From Cycas panzhihuaensis (taxonomy: Eukaryota; Cycadophyta), in NCBI GenBank assembly GCA_023213395.1, contig CM041465.1, positions 116,443,741 through 116,507,740 of the forward strand: a DNA stretch of 64,000 bases. The letters are read 5' to 3'. Below, in pieces: positions 25,147-39,389 of the stretch (the stretch's first letter is position 1; each line of letters starts with the position of its first letter). Both the position numbers and the translations under genes were made by a program. The notes under the pieces were generated by a model. The model had not been told where the DNA came from. It saw only the letters and a program-made list of their open reading frames with translations, and searched no databases.

Positions 25147-25654
25147 TGTTAGAATTTAGAATTTAAATTTAATATCATATTATGATGTAGTAAGTATACA
25201 TAACAAAAATATAATATATGTATATAATCAATAAATTATGTCATGACGAATGTATATATATAAAAGAATAATATGGATATAAAGTAAATATTAAAAAATA
25301 TTTATGCACCATAATAGATACAATAGATTTATACATGGAAAGCTTAGTATAGGAAAAACCATAGGAGAATGTGGAGTTGGGAGCTCCTCTTAGATATTAG
25401 AATAAGTATATTTCCTGGTCAAAGATCTGTCTCAAGTTCTCAAGTGATATATACATATATTTATATCAATAATTACTTGATGAGTACCCTATAATTTCTC
25501 TTGAGCTTTTACATCATCCAAAAGTATTTGTATATGGATATATATGCATACAACATCTCTCAATGTATCTAATAATCTAATGAGTGGAGTTGTATATCTA
25601 TTTATAATATTAATATTAAACATTATATATGTAATAATATCATATATTCTAATA
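25147..25654 (-). repeat. Element E 5' LTR
   Basis: Begins TGTTAGAATT on the plus strand directly beside the primer site. Its inner two thirds recur at 31694-31946 as part of the 945-bp duplication. Confidence 0.65.
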
Positions 25655-26346
25655 ATATTCCCTTTACTTTTAGTAAACCCTTATTCTTCTTATCTCCTAG
25701 ATCAATTAATATATATTCTCCTTGTCACTATATGCTCTTATTTTCTCTTTATTTACTACCTAAATTATCTTGTAAGAAATGTTCTTATTATTTATTATAA
25801 CTTCCACCTATCCCTATTTACCTTCTACTATATCTCTATTAAAACCCTTTGTTCATAAATAATAATTGACTTTTATTTCCTATTTGTCCCTTATAAATGA
25901 CTTATATATATTATTCCTTGTACTTGTTCATGAGCTATATTTTTCTTATACTTCATCTCCTATGCTATAATTCTAATTTTTCATGCCTCTCTCCTATCCT
26001 CCCTTATCTAAATTATTTATCCATGTAAGTTATTCCATATTTCCCTTATCTTCTATCCCTCATCTTTTTATTAATTATTCATACATCACTCCCTTACTTT
26101 TCTCCTCACTTAATTCATCCTTACCTTCCATCCCTCTTATAAACCCCATATAGCTCCTTAATATACATCAATATAAAATTCCCATCACATCATTTATTCT
26201 TCACTTCCTATGCTCTTTTCTTTACCTAATGTATATGTTATTTCCCAATCTTATTTGTACATATTAGATAATAATATCTAATTATATACATTATAATATC
26301 AAATCTCCCTTAGTCTCTTATATTATTCATTATTTTTATATTGTAA
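25402..26346. repeat. 945-bp segment X, left copy
   Basis: Nearly identical and equal in length to 31694-32638. It comprises part of the element E LTR, a pyrimidine-rich stretch (25655-26261) without genes, and the first ~85 bases of the element F LTR (from 26262). Copia B follows directly. The right copy continues uninterrupted into element F, so it is the empty-site version. Confidence 0.85.
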
Positions 26347-26348
26347 AC

Positions 26349-26554
26349 TATAAAAGGTAATGTTTTACCTTAGGTTATAATATTTAATGTAAGGGTCATG
26401 TACCACTTTCTCCTCATTTCTTAAGTTGACAAGTGGCATCACATGGTTGAGCGGTTGCCATTTGTACCCACCTTGTACTTGTATATATATGTAATGAATC
26501 ATCAATAAAGAATATTGAGAGAGTGAATTTATTCCTCATCAAGGTTTTGTTACA
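26349..26554 (+). repeat. Copia B 5' LTR
   Basis: 206 bp, ending GTTACA before the primer site. TATATATATG box near 26482-26491. Confidence 0.9.
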
Positions 26555-27266
26555 TGGTATTAGAGCAGGCTCCTAGGTCCTCTTGCGTGTGAAGAAGTAA
26601 ATCTTGGCTTCATTAAAAGGAGAAGAAGAATACTAGAGACAAACTATAATTATAAGACTCTATTGTACAAAGACAAAACTGTCTAGGCAAATTTGAAAGA
26701 AGAATCATACATATTTGTACGACTCTACGGACTTGTACAAACGTAAAAAATTAAAGTCATTAGAATTCGACAAAACTCACCTAGATCGAAGATCGGAGCC
26801 TCCTCTACATCTTTCTCTTCTGTGATGACATCATTCGAAGTTATTTTGACCCAGTTTCAGGCCAAAATATAGGAGCGTAGGTTTGGAGCCTTCTCTCAGT
26901 GTTTAAAAAAAAAAAAAATCAATCAAAATTCCTGGTACAAGTACTCAAATCTTTTCTCATCCCTAGAAAAAGAGTTTAAGTGATTGCTTGCATGGATTTG
27001 AGTTGATTTTTCTGGATTTTTTCTCAAAAATGTCAAAAACCCTTGGGCACGGGTTTACTCCTTTGTCTAGATTTTTCTCTCAATCTGAAGTCTATTTAAG
27101 AAAATAAACATAGATTTAGACACCCATTTGTGAGTTCTTTCATTTAAGACTATTTTCATCTCAATTCGTACAACTTCATTTCCGTACAGAATTCTATACA
27201 ATATGCCATATAGTAGGTTGTATAGACATTTAAACCTAGTTTTTCTATCTCCAATCACTCTTAATA

Positions 27267-30200
27267 ATGGCCTCCTCTATTGGTTCGCTAAATGAAAGTG
27301 AGAAACTTACAGAAATTAAATTTAGTGTCTGGAAAATCAAAATTGAAGGGTTGTTGAGAGCAAAGCGAGCATGGAAAATCACTACTAGGGCTGAAAAACA
27401 ACCTGCTGATACAACAACCTTGACTAGTTAGGAGGAAAGAAATAATGTTGCTATTTTAGTTCTTAAACTCATGATTTCTGACTTATTATTAGTTTATGTA
27501 GATGGCCTAGAAGATGCAAATAAAATTTGGCAAGTTGTGACTTCAATGTTTAGTAGAAAAAATGAAGCTAGAATTATGGCATTAAGAGAAGAGCTCTATA
27601 AATTGAAAATGAGAGAGGGTCAAATTGTGTCAGATTTCTTAACCAAGTTAACTAGTATTAAAATTGCCCTTCTCATAGTAGAAAAGAAGTTAACAAACAC
27701 ATAACTAATTTACCTAGTGTTCAATAAACTTCCAAAGCCTTTTGATAACATGATAAATATGTTGACAGGAGGAGGACATATAGCCACAATGTCTTTTGAT
27801 ACTCTGACAGGACATATGTATGCTCAAGAGCAAAGAAATCAAATGTACGAAGAAGAGTCAAAAATTGAAGATGCACTCATTTCAAAACTTTAGTTAGGAG
27901 GTAGAGGAAGAGGACAATTCAATCCCAGATCAAGAGGAAGAACGCCAGCAAGTCATAGGGGACATTGGACGGAAGGAAGAGGACGAGGAAGAATGATCAA
28001 GAATCCACCTTGAGATGCCAGAGTATATTTTAACTGTGGAAAACCATGTCACTTTTCAAGTAACTGTAGAGCTTTTGATGTTTGTTATCATTGTGGACAA
28101 ACAGGTCATTACCCCTATCAGTGCTACTAGAAATATGCAGAACTGTAGAAAGGAAAATAGCAAGTATTCAGAAATTATAGCAAAGAAAAAGATATACCAG
28201 AAGAAGAAATTGAAACTGTTTTTATTGCAGCCCTGGCAGCCAATGCAAGTGCAATAAAGAACTGGTATATAGACTCGGGTGCCTCACATCATATAACAGG
28301 AGTCAAAGAATGGTTTGAAATCATCAAACCTTATGAATGCAACACATCTGCTGAGCTAGGAGATAATTTTCCCTTACATATAAGGGGAATAGGACAAATT
28401 GCCATATACATTAATGGAAAAATTCAACGTATAAGCAATGCCTTTTTTGTGCTTGGAATAAAAAAGAATCTCTTGTCAGTTTCACAATTGAGTGATAAAA
28501 AGTTAAGAATAATATTTGATGAACATGGATAATGTTATATCCTTTATATGAAAAGAAATAGGACAGTTATAGCTAAAGGAGAAAAATGCAATAGGTGGTA
28601 TAAACTCCTTTCAACTACTGTAATGCCTGATAAAGGCCCCACCAAAATGATTTCTGATGTAAAAGCTTTTGCTGTAGATAGCACTGATAATAATGAAATT
28701 TAGCATTTGAAGTATGGTCATATCTCTCATGATAGGTTAGAAAGATTAAAAAAATATAACATGGTAAATGGTCTTCCAGATATCTCATTTAACCATTTTA
28801 TATGTAAAAGTTGTGTGATGGGAAAATAACACATAACTCTGTTTTCAAAGAGTACCTGATATGCACAATGCTGATTGGAATTAATACACATTGATCTATG
28901 TAGTACGTTTACACCCATCTTGACAAATGGATAAAGGTATTTCTTGACCTTCATTGATGATTTTTCTAGGAAAACTTGGGTGTACATTCTATCTAGTAAA
29001 TTAGAAACATTTGGATATTTTAAGGAATTTAAAGTTGCAAGTGAATTAGAAAGCGGTCAAAGGATCAAATATGTTCGTTCAGATAGAATTGGAGAGTTTA
29101 TGTCTAATGAATTCATTCATTTCTACAAAATACATGGAATTCAAAGACAGTTCACAACTCCTTATACACCTCAATCTAATGGAGTTGTAGAAAGAATGAA
29201 TAGAATAATTATAGAAATGGCTCATTGCATGCTAAATAATAGAGATTTAGCAAATAAATATTAGGCAAAAGTTATACATACAAGTGTATATTTGATCAAC
29301 AGAAGCCCTACTCAGTCCTTAGATAATATAACTCCTGAAGAAGTATGGTCAGGACACAAACCTGATGTAAGCTATTTAAAAATATTTGGCTGTAAGGCTT
29401 ATGTTCATATTCCAGATAAGAAAAGAGCCAAATTAGATAATAAAATAATAGAATGCATAATGGTTAGATATAACAACCATTCAAAGGCCTACAGGTGCAT
29501 GGATCCAAAAATAGACAAGCTTTATGTCAGCAAGGATGCAATTTTTGATGAGAAAAAGGAAAATATTGATACAATAGTGTAGATCAATGAAGATCATTTG
29601 GATATATGTCCTGACCAGTTGGAAGATAAGTCAGATATAACCTTAGAAAGAATTGAGATAAGAGAAGATTCTTTAGAAAATAAGAATCCAGATAAGCAAC
29701 TAACAAGTAGTTGCAACCTCCAGTCACATAGCAGCTCTAATTCCAGAGATGAAGAAAAATCGTTACAAGAATGCACCTAAAAAAGAGTACTAAGGTGGTA
29801 TTTTAAAACTCTTAAAGAAACAAAAGGAGATATATTTGAACATCGAACAAGATCATAGAAACCTTAGGTATTGCTTTGTTCCATTAAACCAAACTCTTAT
29901 AAAGAAGCCAATAGCTCCTAAAATTGGAGAATTACAATGGATGCTGAAATTGAAGCCATACAAAAGAACAAGACATGGGACCTCATCCTAATTCCTGAAG
30001 ATAAACCCATTGTAAACTATAAATGGGTATACAAGATAAAAGAGAAGCCAAATAAAGAAGTAGAAAAATACAAGGCTTATGAAGAAACAACAGGAATCGA
30101 TTATGAAGAAACATTTTCGCTAGTGGAAAAATTGAACATTGTAAGAACAATGATTGCTCTTGCTGCTCAAAAAGGTTGAGAAATCTTTCAAATGGACATC

Positions 30201-31389
30201 AAAAGTGCATTCTTGAATGGAGACCTATAGGAAGAGGTGAATATGTATCAACCAGAAGGATACATAAAACCAGGAAAAGAAAATATAGTTTGTAAATTGA
30301 AGAAGGCATTATATGGGCTTAAACAAGCTCCAAGAGCCTGGTATGCTAAATTAGATTCATACTTAACAGAAAATAACTTTCCTCGATGTGAATCTGATCA
30401 TAGTCTGTATGTAAAAGGTAATTCAGGATCAATCTCCATTATTGTAGTGTATGTGGATGATATGCTGATTACTGGAGATGACAAAAATTCAATAGCATTC
30501 ATTAAAGATAAGTTTTGAAAAGGTATTTGAAATGATGGATTTAGGAATATTGCATTATTACCTTGGAATAGAAATTAAAAAAAATAATTCTTCCATTACT
30601 CTCTCATAAACAAAGTATGTAAAGAACTTGCTCACCAAGTTTGGAATAGAAAATTGTAATATTGTCAGTACACCAATGAAAATAGAGGTTGTGTTGAATA
30701 TAGAACAGGATGCAGCTTCAGTCGATACCACATAATATAGACAACTAGTTAGAAGCTTAATCTATCTCATAGCCACATGACCAGACATATCATATGTTGT
30801 AGGATTAATTTCCAGATTTATAGAAAATCCTAAAATCCCACATTGGAATGCTACAAAAAGAATCTTGCGTTACTTGAAAGGAACCATGAATCTTGGCCTG
30901 AAATATGATAAAGAAAACAATACACAATTAATAGGTCTCTATGATTCAAACTGGGCTGGAGATAGAATAGATAGGAAGTCAACATCAGGGTATTGCTTCT
31001 TCCTTGGAAAATCCTTGATCTCCTAGAGTAGTAAAAAATAGTCAATGGTTGCATTGTCCTCAACAGAAGTAGAATACAAGTCAGCAGTCAACGTCACTTG
31101 TGAAGGAATATGGGCTAGACAACTACTGAAAGAACTAGGAGAAGAACAAACAATGTCTACTTGAATATTTTGTGACAATCAAAGCACCATAAAAATGACA
31201 AAGAATCCTGTATTACATGCCAGAACAAAGCATATCAAGGTACATCATCATTTTATCAGGGAAAAGGTACACAATAAAGAACTCAAACTTCAACATTGTC
31301 CATTAGAAGATCAAATTGCTGATGTGCTTACTAAACCTCTTGGAAAAGAGAAATTCAATGTCTTCAGAAGCCTACTAGGATTAAGATAG
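27267..31389 (+). pseudogene. Copia B gag-pol polyprotein
   Basis: Start at ATG 27267 (MASSIGSLNESEKLTEIKF), the usual gag opening. Two zinc knuckles lie at about 28023-28125: FNCGKPCHFSSNC (first Cys lost) and CYHCGQTGHYPYQC (intact). Protease: WYIDSGASHHITG near 28265-28300, intact DSGA. Integrase: IHIDLC (28880), FIDDFSRKTW (28947), VRSDRIGEF (29072) and NGVVERMNR (29180), with the catalytic acids present. Linker 29580-29930. RT: YKWVYKIKEKPNKEVEKYKA, a small in-frame deletion, IDYEETF, FQMDIKSAFLNGDL (30190), KKALYGLKQAPRAWY (30301) and YVDD at 30450-30461. After a frameshift near 30515 comes RNase H: STSGYCFFLGKS, SSTEVEYKSA, FCDNQSTIKMTKNP, ADVLTKPLGKEKF. About twenty stops, many at Gln or Trp positions. 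Confidence 0.9.
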
Positions 31390-31397
31390 GTAAAACA

Positions 31398-31614
31398 TTA
31401 AGAAGGGGTGTAAAAGGTAATGTTTTACATTAGGTTATAATATTTAATGTAAGGGTAATTTACCACTTTCTCCTCCTTTCTTAAGTTGACAAGTGGCATC
31501 ACATGGTTGAGCGGTTGCCATTTGTACCCACCTTGTACTTGTATATATATGTAACAAATCATCGATAAAGAATATTAAGAGAGTGAATTTATTCCTCATC
31601 AAGGTTTTGTTACA
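31398..31614 (+). repeat. Copia B polypurine tract and 3' LTR
   Basis: TAAGAAGGGG before TGTAAAAGG; the LTR (31409-31614) has exactly the length of its 5' partner. Confidence 0.9.
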
Positions 31615-31693
31615 TGGTATTAGAGCAGGCTCTTAGGTCCTCCTGCCTGTGAAGAAGCAAATCTGGGCTTCATTAAAAGGAAATATGGGCTTC
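31615..31693 (+). other. Second Copia B primer site and leader start after the 3' LTR
   Basis: TGGTATTAGAGC and ~55 further bases repeat the beginning of the Copia B interior (26555-26620) downstream of the 3' LTR, where host DNA is expected. After CATTAAAAGG a near-copy of AAATCTGGGCTTCAT follows, then segment X. The 3' LTR is therefore the left part of a truncated second unit. Confidence 0.85.
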
Positions 31694-32638
31694 ATAAGTG
31701 TATTTCCTAGTCAAAGATCTTTCTCAAGTTCTCAAATGATATATGCATATATTTATATCAATAATTACTTGATGAGTAGGCTGTAATTTCTCTTGAGCTT
31801 TTACATCATCTAAAAGTATTTGTACATGGATATATATGCATATGACATCTCTCAATGTATCTAATAATCTGATGAGTGGAGTTGTATATGTATTCATAAT
31901 ATTAATATTAAACATTATATATGTAATAATATCATATATTCTAATAATATTCCCTTTAATTTTAGTAAACCCTTATTCTTCTTATCTCCTAGATCAATTA
32001 ATATATATTCTCCTTGTCATTATATGCTCTTATTTTCTCTTTATCTACTACCTAAATTATCTTATAAGAAATGTTCTTATTATTTATTATAACTTCCGCC
32101 TATCCCTATTTACCTTCTAATATATCTCTATCAAAACCCTTTATTCGTAAATAATAATTGGCTTTTATTTCCTATTAGTCCCTTATAAATGCCTTATATA
32201 TATTATTCCTTCTACTTGTTCATGAGATATATCTTTCTTATACTTCATATCCTATGCTATAATTCTAATTTTTCATGCCTATCTCCTATCCTCCCTTATC
32301 TAAATCATTTATCCATGTAAGTCATTCCATATTTCCCTTATGTTCTATCCCTCATCTTTTTATTAATTATTCACACATCACTCCCTTACTTTTCTTCTCA
32401 CTTAATTCACCCTTACCTTCCATCCCTCTTATAAATCCCATATACCTCCTTAATATACATCAATATAAAATACCCATCATATCATTTATTCTTCACTTCC
32501 TATGCTCTTTCCTTTACCTAATATATATGTTATTTCCCAATCTTATTTGTACATATTAGATAGTAATATCTAATTATATAAATTATAATATCAAATCTCC
32601 CTTAGTCTCTTATATTATTCATTATTTTTATATTGTAA
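31694..32638. repeat. 945-bp segment X, right copy (without Copia B)
   Basis: Same content and length as 25402-26346. It runs on without a break into the rest of the element F LTR. Hydrophobic open frames here and in the left copy are translations of AT-rich repeat DNA. Confidence 0.85.
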
Positions 32639-32876
32639 TCACATCAATATGTGTTCTATTTGTAATATATGCCTCATACATATAGGCTATTTTTTTAGGT
32701 TCTTTATTTAAAGTGAGATGTATTATAAATATATGCATGAGATTTTTAATAAGATGAAGTTTGGTCATTTTTTCATATTATTATTTAATATTGTTTGTGT
32801 ATATTTTATTTATTTATATATTCTTTATGATATCATTCACTTACATCTCATCTATTAAAATTATTTTAGAGTAATT
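32554..32876 (+). repeat. Element F 5' LTR with internal deletion
   Basis: Collinear with 37063-37365 and shortened after that. It ends just before a primer-site-like sequence. Confidence 0.6.
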
Positions 32877-32895
32877 TATTTTAGAGCCATTGAAG

Positions 32896-33992
32896 TATTT
32901 GAAAAATATATTCCTAGAAGATTATGGGACTATTTTTGAAAGGACTAGAGACATATTATTAGGCTAAATCTTTGAGTTATTTTGTAAAAGTTTTGGAATA
33001 AATTTAAAGTCAAATTTATGATAGAAAAATGTAAGTTTTGTGCCTTAAGAAAGGGTTTTCTTGTGACCTATTTTTATGATGAATATAGGCCCAAAAGTAT
33101 GTATCATACAAGCTATTTATTAAGGGTCATAAGTATGTTTTTTAAAATAATTTTTTAGAAGAAAAAGGAAGAATTAAAAAGTTATAAATGTAGGAATGAT
33201 CACCTTACAAAAGTAACAAATATACTTAAAGAAAAAAAAAAGGAAATAATGAAGAAAATAAAGAGATTTTATGGTTGTAAAATGGCTCATTTCTATATAT
33301 ATTAATAGTGTCTCATGACTAGGATTTGCTATCAAAATAAGGTCAAAAAATAAAGGCATGAACGATTTTTTCTGAGCTACCTTCTTATAGTGTTTTTTAT
33401 TATAGCTATATATTAAAAGAATGCTTCAAGAAAATTATTTGTGAAAAAATATTTTATTGATATGTTTTTTTAATAAACCAAGAATAATTAAGGTTTCTAT
33501 GCTCCAAAATAAAAAAGGAAAAAAAAAATCAAACTCTATAGCATTTGTATACTTTTTGTTAGATTTAAAACATGAAGTATGAAGTAGGTCAAGAAGGAGA
33601 GAATAAGCACAAGCTTTTTAGGGTTAATTCCTACATGTAGGGCACTTGTGAGAAGCTAACGCCATCTAGCTAAGTAGTAAAGATCATTAGGTCATTCTAT
33701 ATTAAATATTAACATCAAAATTAAAAGAGGCTAGGTATTTTCTTTTTTAGGCTGAGTGATCTCAATGTAGCATATGGATGCCCCTAAATATTGATGTGTT
33801 TGTGATGTTTTTTAATCTAATGCCTTAGATTTAGGGTCCATTGGCATAAGAAGATAGGACAACTACCTTAAATCTTCAAATCTCTTCTCTAATAATAATT
33901 TAATATAGAAAACCAAGAGCTATAGGGCTTGCATAAATTACCCAAATACTAATATATAAATTATAATAGCCAAAGGTTAGGAAAGAGGTATA
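32896..33992 (+). other. Element F interior, left part; no gene seen
   Basis: AT-rich with several poly-A runs. No frame resembling gag or pol was recognised. Confidence 0.4.
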
Positions 33993-35890
<1,898 letters not shown>

Positions 35891-35963
35891 CTCTAATACC
35901 AAATGCAGGGGACCTAAGAAGCTCTGATGCCAAATGTAGGGGGCCTAAGAAGCTCTGATACCA
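35891..35963 (-). repeat. 31-bp tandem repeat containing a primer-binding site
   Basis: Units 35891-35921 and 35922-35952 plus a partial third (35953-35963) each start CTCT(A/G)AT(A/G)CCA. This is the complement of the TGGTATCAGAG site that pairs with initiator tRNA-Met. The last unit directly abuts the LTR and is the functional position. Confidence 0.8.
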
Positions 35964-36287
35964 TGTTAGAATTACTCAAAGTAGTAGGTAAAATCATGCA
36001 ACTCAAGCCATATTCAAAATACACTTGTGAAGTAACATTGCATTAATCCATTATGAAGAGAGTACACAAGATTTTCAATAATTGGTGGTGTTGAAGAACA
36101 CTACAGTTTAGAACCCCATAGAATATATACTTTTGAGGGAGGAAGGAATCCTCCTCAACCTCTAATTCAAAATAATATAAAATAATAATAATGTACAATA
36201 AAATAAACTTACCTTAACTTACAATTAACATGTGTACACTCACATGTTTCTAAGGTGGAAGTGGGGTGGGGAATATTAACCCCAACA
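35964..36287 (-). repeat. LTR fragment of a minus-strand element
   Basis: On the minus strand it starts TGTTGGGGTTAATATTCC and ends TAACA next to a canonical TGGTATCAGAG site, so it is a 5' LTR of about 324 bp. Its 3' partner and coding region were not found. Confidence 0.65.
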
Positions 36288-37050
36288 AGAAGTACTAGAA
36301 AGCTAAATTATTTGTCTATGCAATGATTTGTCACATGACATATTTTAGTGGTCTTTTCTAGTAGAAAATTTAGTTTGAAATCAAGTCATATTTTAAAAGG
36401 GGTTATTTTTATAAATTTTTCTCATTATTTAAGGTATATTTACTTATTGTTATTGGTATCAAATCATTTAATGATATACTATTGATGTAAATATATTATG
36501 AATAAGGGAGAATATGAAAATATTATGTAATGAGTTATATTTTTAGGCTCTTGAGAACCTAGTTTTATGGGAAAAATTATCAAAAGGAGCCAATTTCTAA
36601 TGTTTTAAGTCATATCTTATTTGTAGTCATATAAAGTCAATATAGTTTGTAAATACTTAATATATATAAGTCCATAGGATATTTGTGAGGCTAAGAAGGT
36701 CCTTTCTTATGAATTATTTTTCCACTACATCTAATAAAGTTGTTATGGTCTTATAAGATAAGGGATTTAATATATTTTATGTTACTATTGCATATATTTT
36801 CTAGCATACATAACTATCCATATAAGACAATGTGTTCTAGAGTGTAGTTGATGTGTGATTAATTGAACCATATAACTAAAGGATCTATGTAGTAAATTAA
36901 TGGTTATAATGGTTGGTTACCCTTATAAACTAACATATGGAGTTTCCTTCATAGGGATGCCAATAGAATTGAAGTAGTTTAATTTTTATTAGATTTAAAG
37001 ACCAAAAATTATATTTCGATGTGACATTTATCATTATGCAATTACTTGTT
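36288..37050 (+). other. Element F interior, right part; no gene seen
   Basis: AT-rich with scattered short frames, no recognised motif. Ends at the polypurine tract. Confidence 0.4.
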
Positions 37051-37062
37051 ATGGGGGAGAAA

Positions 37063-38084
37063 TATTAGATAATAATATCTAATTATATAAATTATAACAT
37101 CAAATTCCCTTTACTCTCTCATATTATTCATCATTTTTATATTATAAATACATTGATATATGTGCCATTTATAATGTCTGCCTAACACATGTAATTTAAC
37201 TTTTTAGGTTCTTTATTTAGGGTGAGATATATTATAAATATGTACATGATTTCTTAAATAAGATGAAATTCAACCATTATACTATATCCTTTCTTAATAT
37301 TCTTTGTATATATTTTATTATTTACGTATTTTTTATCATATCATTCACTTACCTCTTATCCATGGTTCACATCCTTGTTAGGTCCTTTCATTTAGTCATT
37401 TGCTTTTATATGCTTACCCAACACTATGTTATCATAGCCCTCCAAAATTCCAATAGTATCCTACATTACCCCTACCATCTATAATGCATATGTTAATTTC
37501 TATTTCTCACATATCTTTCTCTTATTTATATAAAATACTTAACATTTCTCTTACCTTCTACCTTTAACTCTCCTACTAATCCTCCATATGTGTTGCTCCC
37601 TAGTCTCATCCTAAATATACATTATCCTTACCCTTTTTTGCCTTTACTTTAACTCTTACTCTCCATAATCCCCCTCATATGCTTTTAATCCCTAATCTTA
37701 TTCATCACTCTTTTCCATTACCATCCTTACCTTTCTATTCATTTCTTATATATCTCTCCTATATAATTCTTATTTATATGAAATTCCCATTATATCTTGC
37801 ATATCTTATCTCTCACTCTCTTTCTACTTATTAGATTATTATGAATAATTAATGTTTACATGATAATTTTATATTGGTAAGTTGGTTGAGAGGTCACCAC
37901 TCATATGAGATCTATGTGTACAACCAACTACTCATTGGTTCATTATATCACACTTGTATATAATGTATTGAGGATATATAAAAATATTAAGGAGTGAATA
38001 CAATGGAAAAATTAAAGGGTAGAGTAATTTAACCCAACAACTCATATATGATATTTTGTGTACGTGTTTTGCTTTAATATAACA
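37063..38084 (+). repeat. Element F LTR (1022 bp) flanked by both a purine tract and a primer site
   Basis: Preceded by ATGGGGGAGAAA and ending ATAACA before TGTTATTAGAGCCATGG (38085-38101), a near-canonical tRNA-Met site. An LTR with a purine tract on its left and a primer site on its right marks the middle LTR of a tandem element. The centre is strongly pyrimidine-rich. Confidence 0.7.
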
Positions 38085-38101
38085 TGTTATTAGAGCCATG
38101 G

Positions 38102-39223
38102 AAGCATGAAGAGGCATGCTAGAGTAAGGGGGAAAATGAATAGGGTAGTTAGAGGGTTGTGAATGAACCAAATTCAATGGAGCATGTAAAGGCAAATCCT
38201 AAAGGAAGATCTAATCAAGTTCTTTAAGATAAATATAAGAAATTAACTCTATAATACATTCATTTCATATTTATTTTTCTATTAAGGGTTTTTCAAAAAG
38301 ATAAATTTATCATGGTGTAAACAAATATTCAACATCTAAATTACTTACACATATAGAAAGAAAACTAGAGCATAGTAAATTTTAGGGTACTATTTTAAGG
38401 ATTTTTATGAAAATCCTAGTTAAGGTTAAAAAATTTAAATACATTAAAAAAAAAAACTAACTAAAAAAAGTAAGTATTTCTACAATTTCATGCTAGAATC
38501 CTTGATATAATAGTGTTTCATGCCCAAATATAAAGATATTATATGATTTTATATCAAAAAAACCTTGATTCAGGTTTTATAAGTGAAGAAACGCACTCTC
38601 ACACACACACAAATAAATACCTATAGTTTTTTATGGTAAATCTCCATACAAGCCCTTAGATGTCATTTAGACATTGAAATTAATAAAAAAAATGAAGTCT
38701 CTATGATTTTAGCTCTTAAACACAACTCAAGCAAGTGTATCACCATCAACCTTGATGTTGAGGATTGTTTTCAACAAAATAACAAATGGAGTTATTATGG
38801 AATAGCCCCAACATAGTGAAGATTTGATGCATGGTGAAGTTTGAAGAAAAAAATTATAGATATAATAAGTTTTCTTTGTCATTTATCTCTTCCTTCTCAT
38901 TGCTAATTGCTAACTTTGTACGCCATTTTCTTACTCTTCAAAGCCCATTTTCTATGGAAAGAAGTATTAAGTCCCTATAACAAAAAACTTAGCAATATGT
39001 TGATGTGATTATGTAATAGATTTGAAGCCTAAATATTAGATTCAATTGCATTTCATCAAGTAGTTCATTGCTTTCCATTACCACTCGAACACATAGGGAG
39101 AAAATGTAGGATTAATAAAGTGACTTAGGGTTATAAAAATAATCTAAGTCTTAATAAATTAAATTATTTCTTATAATATTTAACATATATATATATATAT
39201 ATATAGATATAATTATGGTTTTA
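38102..39223. other. Possible leader of a second F unit; no gene seen
   Basis: Follows the primer site at 38085-38101. No gag-like reading was found. A short TA run lies at 39185-39205. It ends at the TSD of the LINE. Confidence 0.35.
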
Positions 39224-39237
39224 TTAAAGTTCCTTAT
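39224..39237. other. LINE target site duplication, left copy
   Basis: TTAAAGTTCCTTAT, repeated exactly at 45264-45277. Confidence 0.9.
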
Positions 39238-39389
39238 TTATTTATTTATTTTAATATAGTGTAAATAAATATGGGGATTAAAGGGGCCCCCAACCCCTAT
39301 ACAAAATCTGCCAAGAGGTTGCTCAAATTGGTCGTGACAAGCCCACGACCTAGCTTTTGCACAAACCAGACATTTGTAAGGAACTGACT

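Larger units (their letters stand above)
22486..25654 (-). mobile_element. LTR element E, minus orientation, no recognisable proteins
   Basis: LTR copies at 22486-22892 (outer end truncated) and 25147-25654 share a long collinear block. On the minus strand the internal region starts with primer site TGGTATTAGAAC (25135-25146) and ends in AAGGGGGAA (22893-22901) before an LTR start TGTTAGAATATG. The ~2.2 kb interior is very AT-rich. Near 25000-25100 it has short direct repeats of GAGCTAG and GTTAGTTATA. I recognised no gag or pol domain, so it is probably non-autonomous or extremely decayed. Confidence 0.7.
26349..31614 (+). mobile_element. Copia B, best preserved retrotransposon of the window
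   Basis: A 5.27-kb Ty1/copia element with 206-bp LTRs at both ends (about 9 differences by eye). Primer site TGGTATTAGAGC lies at 26555-26566 and purine tract TAAGAAGGGG ends at 31408. It is inserted in the 5' LTR of an element F copy. The left flank TAAAC (26344-26348) compares with TAATC at the empty site (32636-32640), but the right TSD is missing because leader sequence follows the 3' LTR. LTR divergence suggests it is younger than Copia C and the BRCT-bearing element. Confidence 0.9.

Noticed and set aside
25544-25858. Hydrophobic open frame, repeated at 31836-32120
   Set aside because: It lies in LTR and pyrimidine-rich repeat DNA; it is duplicated only because the 945-bp segment is duplicated.
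27267-31389. TAA/TAG in place of Gln throughout several polyproteins, suggesting a reassigned genetic code
   Set aside because: Stops also replace Trp and coexist with frameshifts and lost catalytic residues; intact Gln codons are common. Decay explains it.
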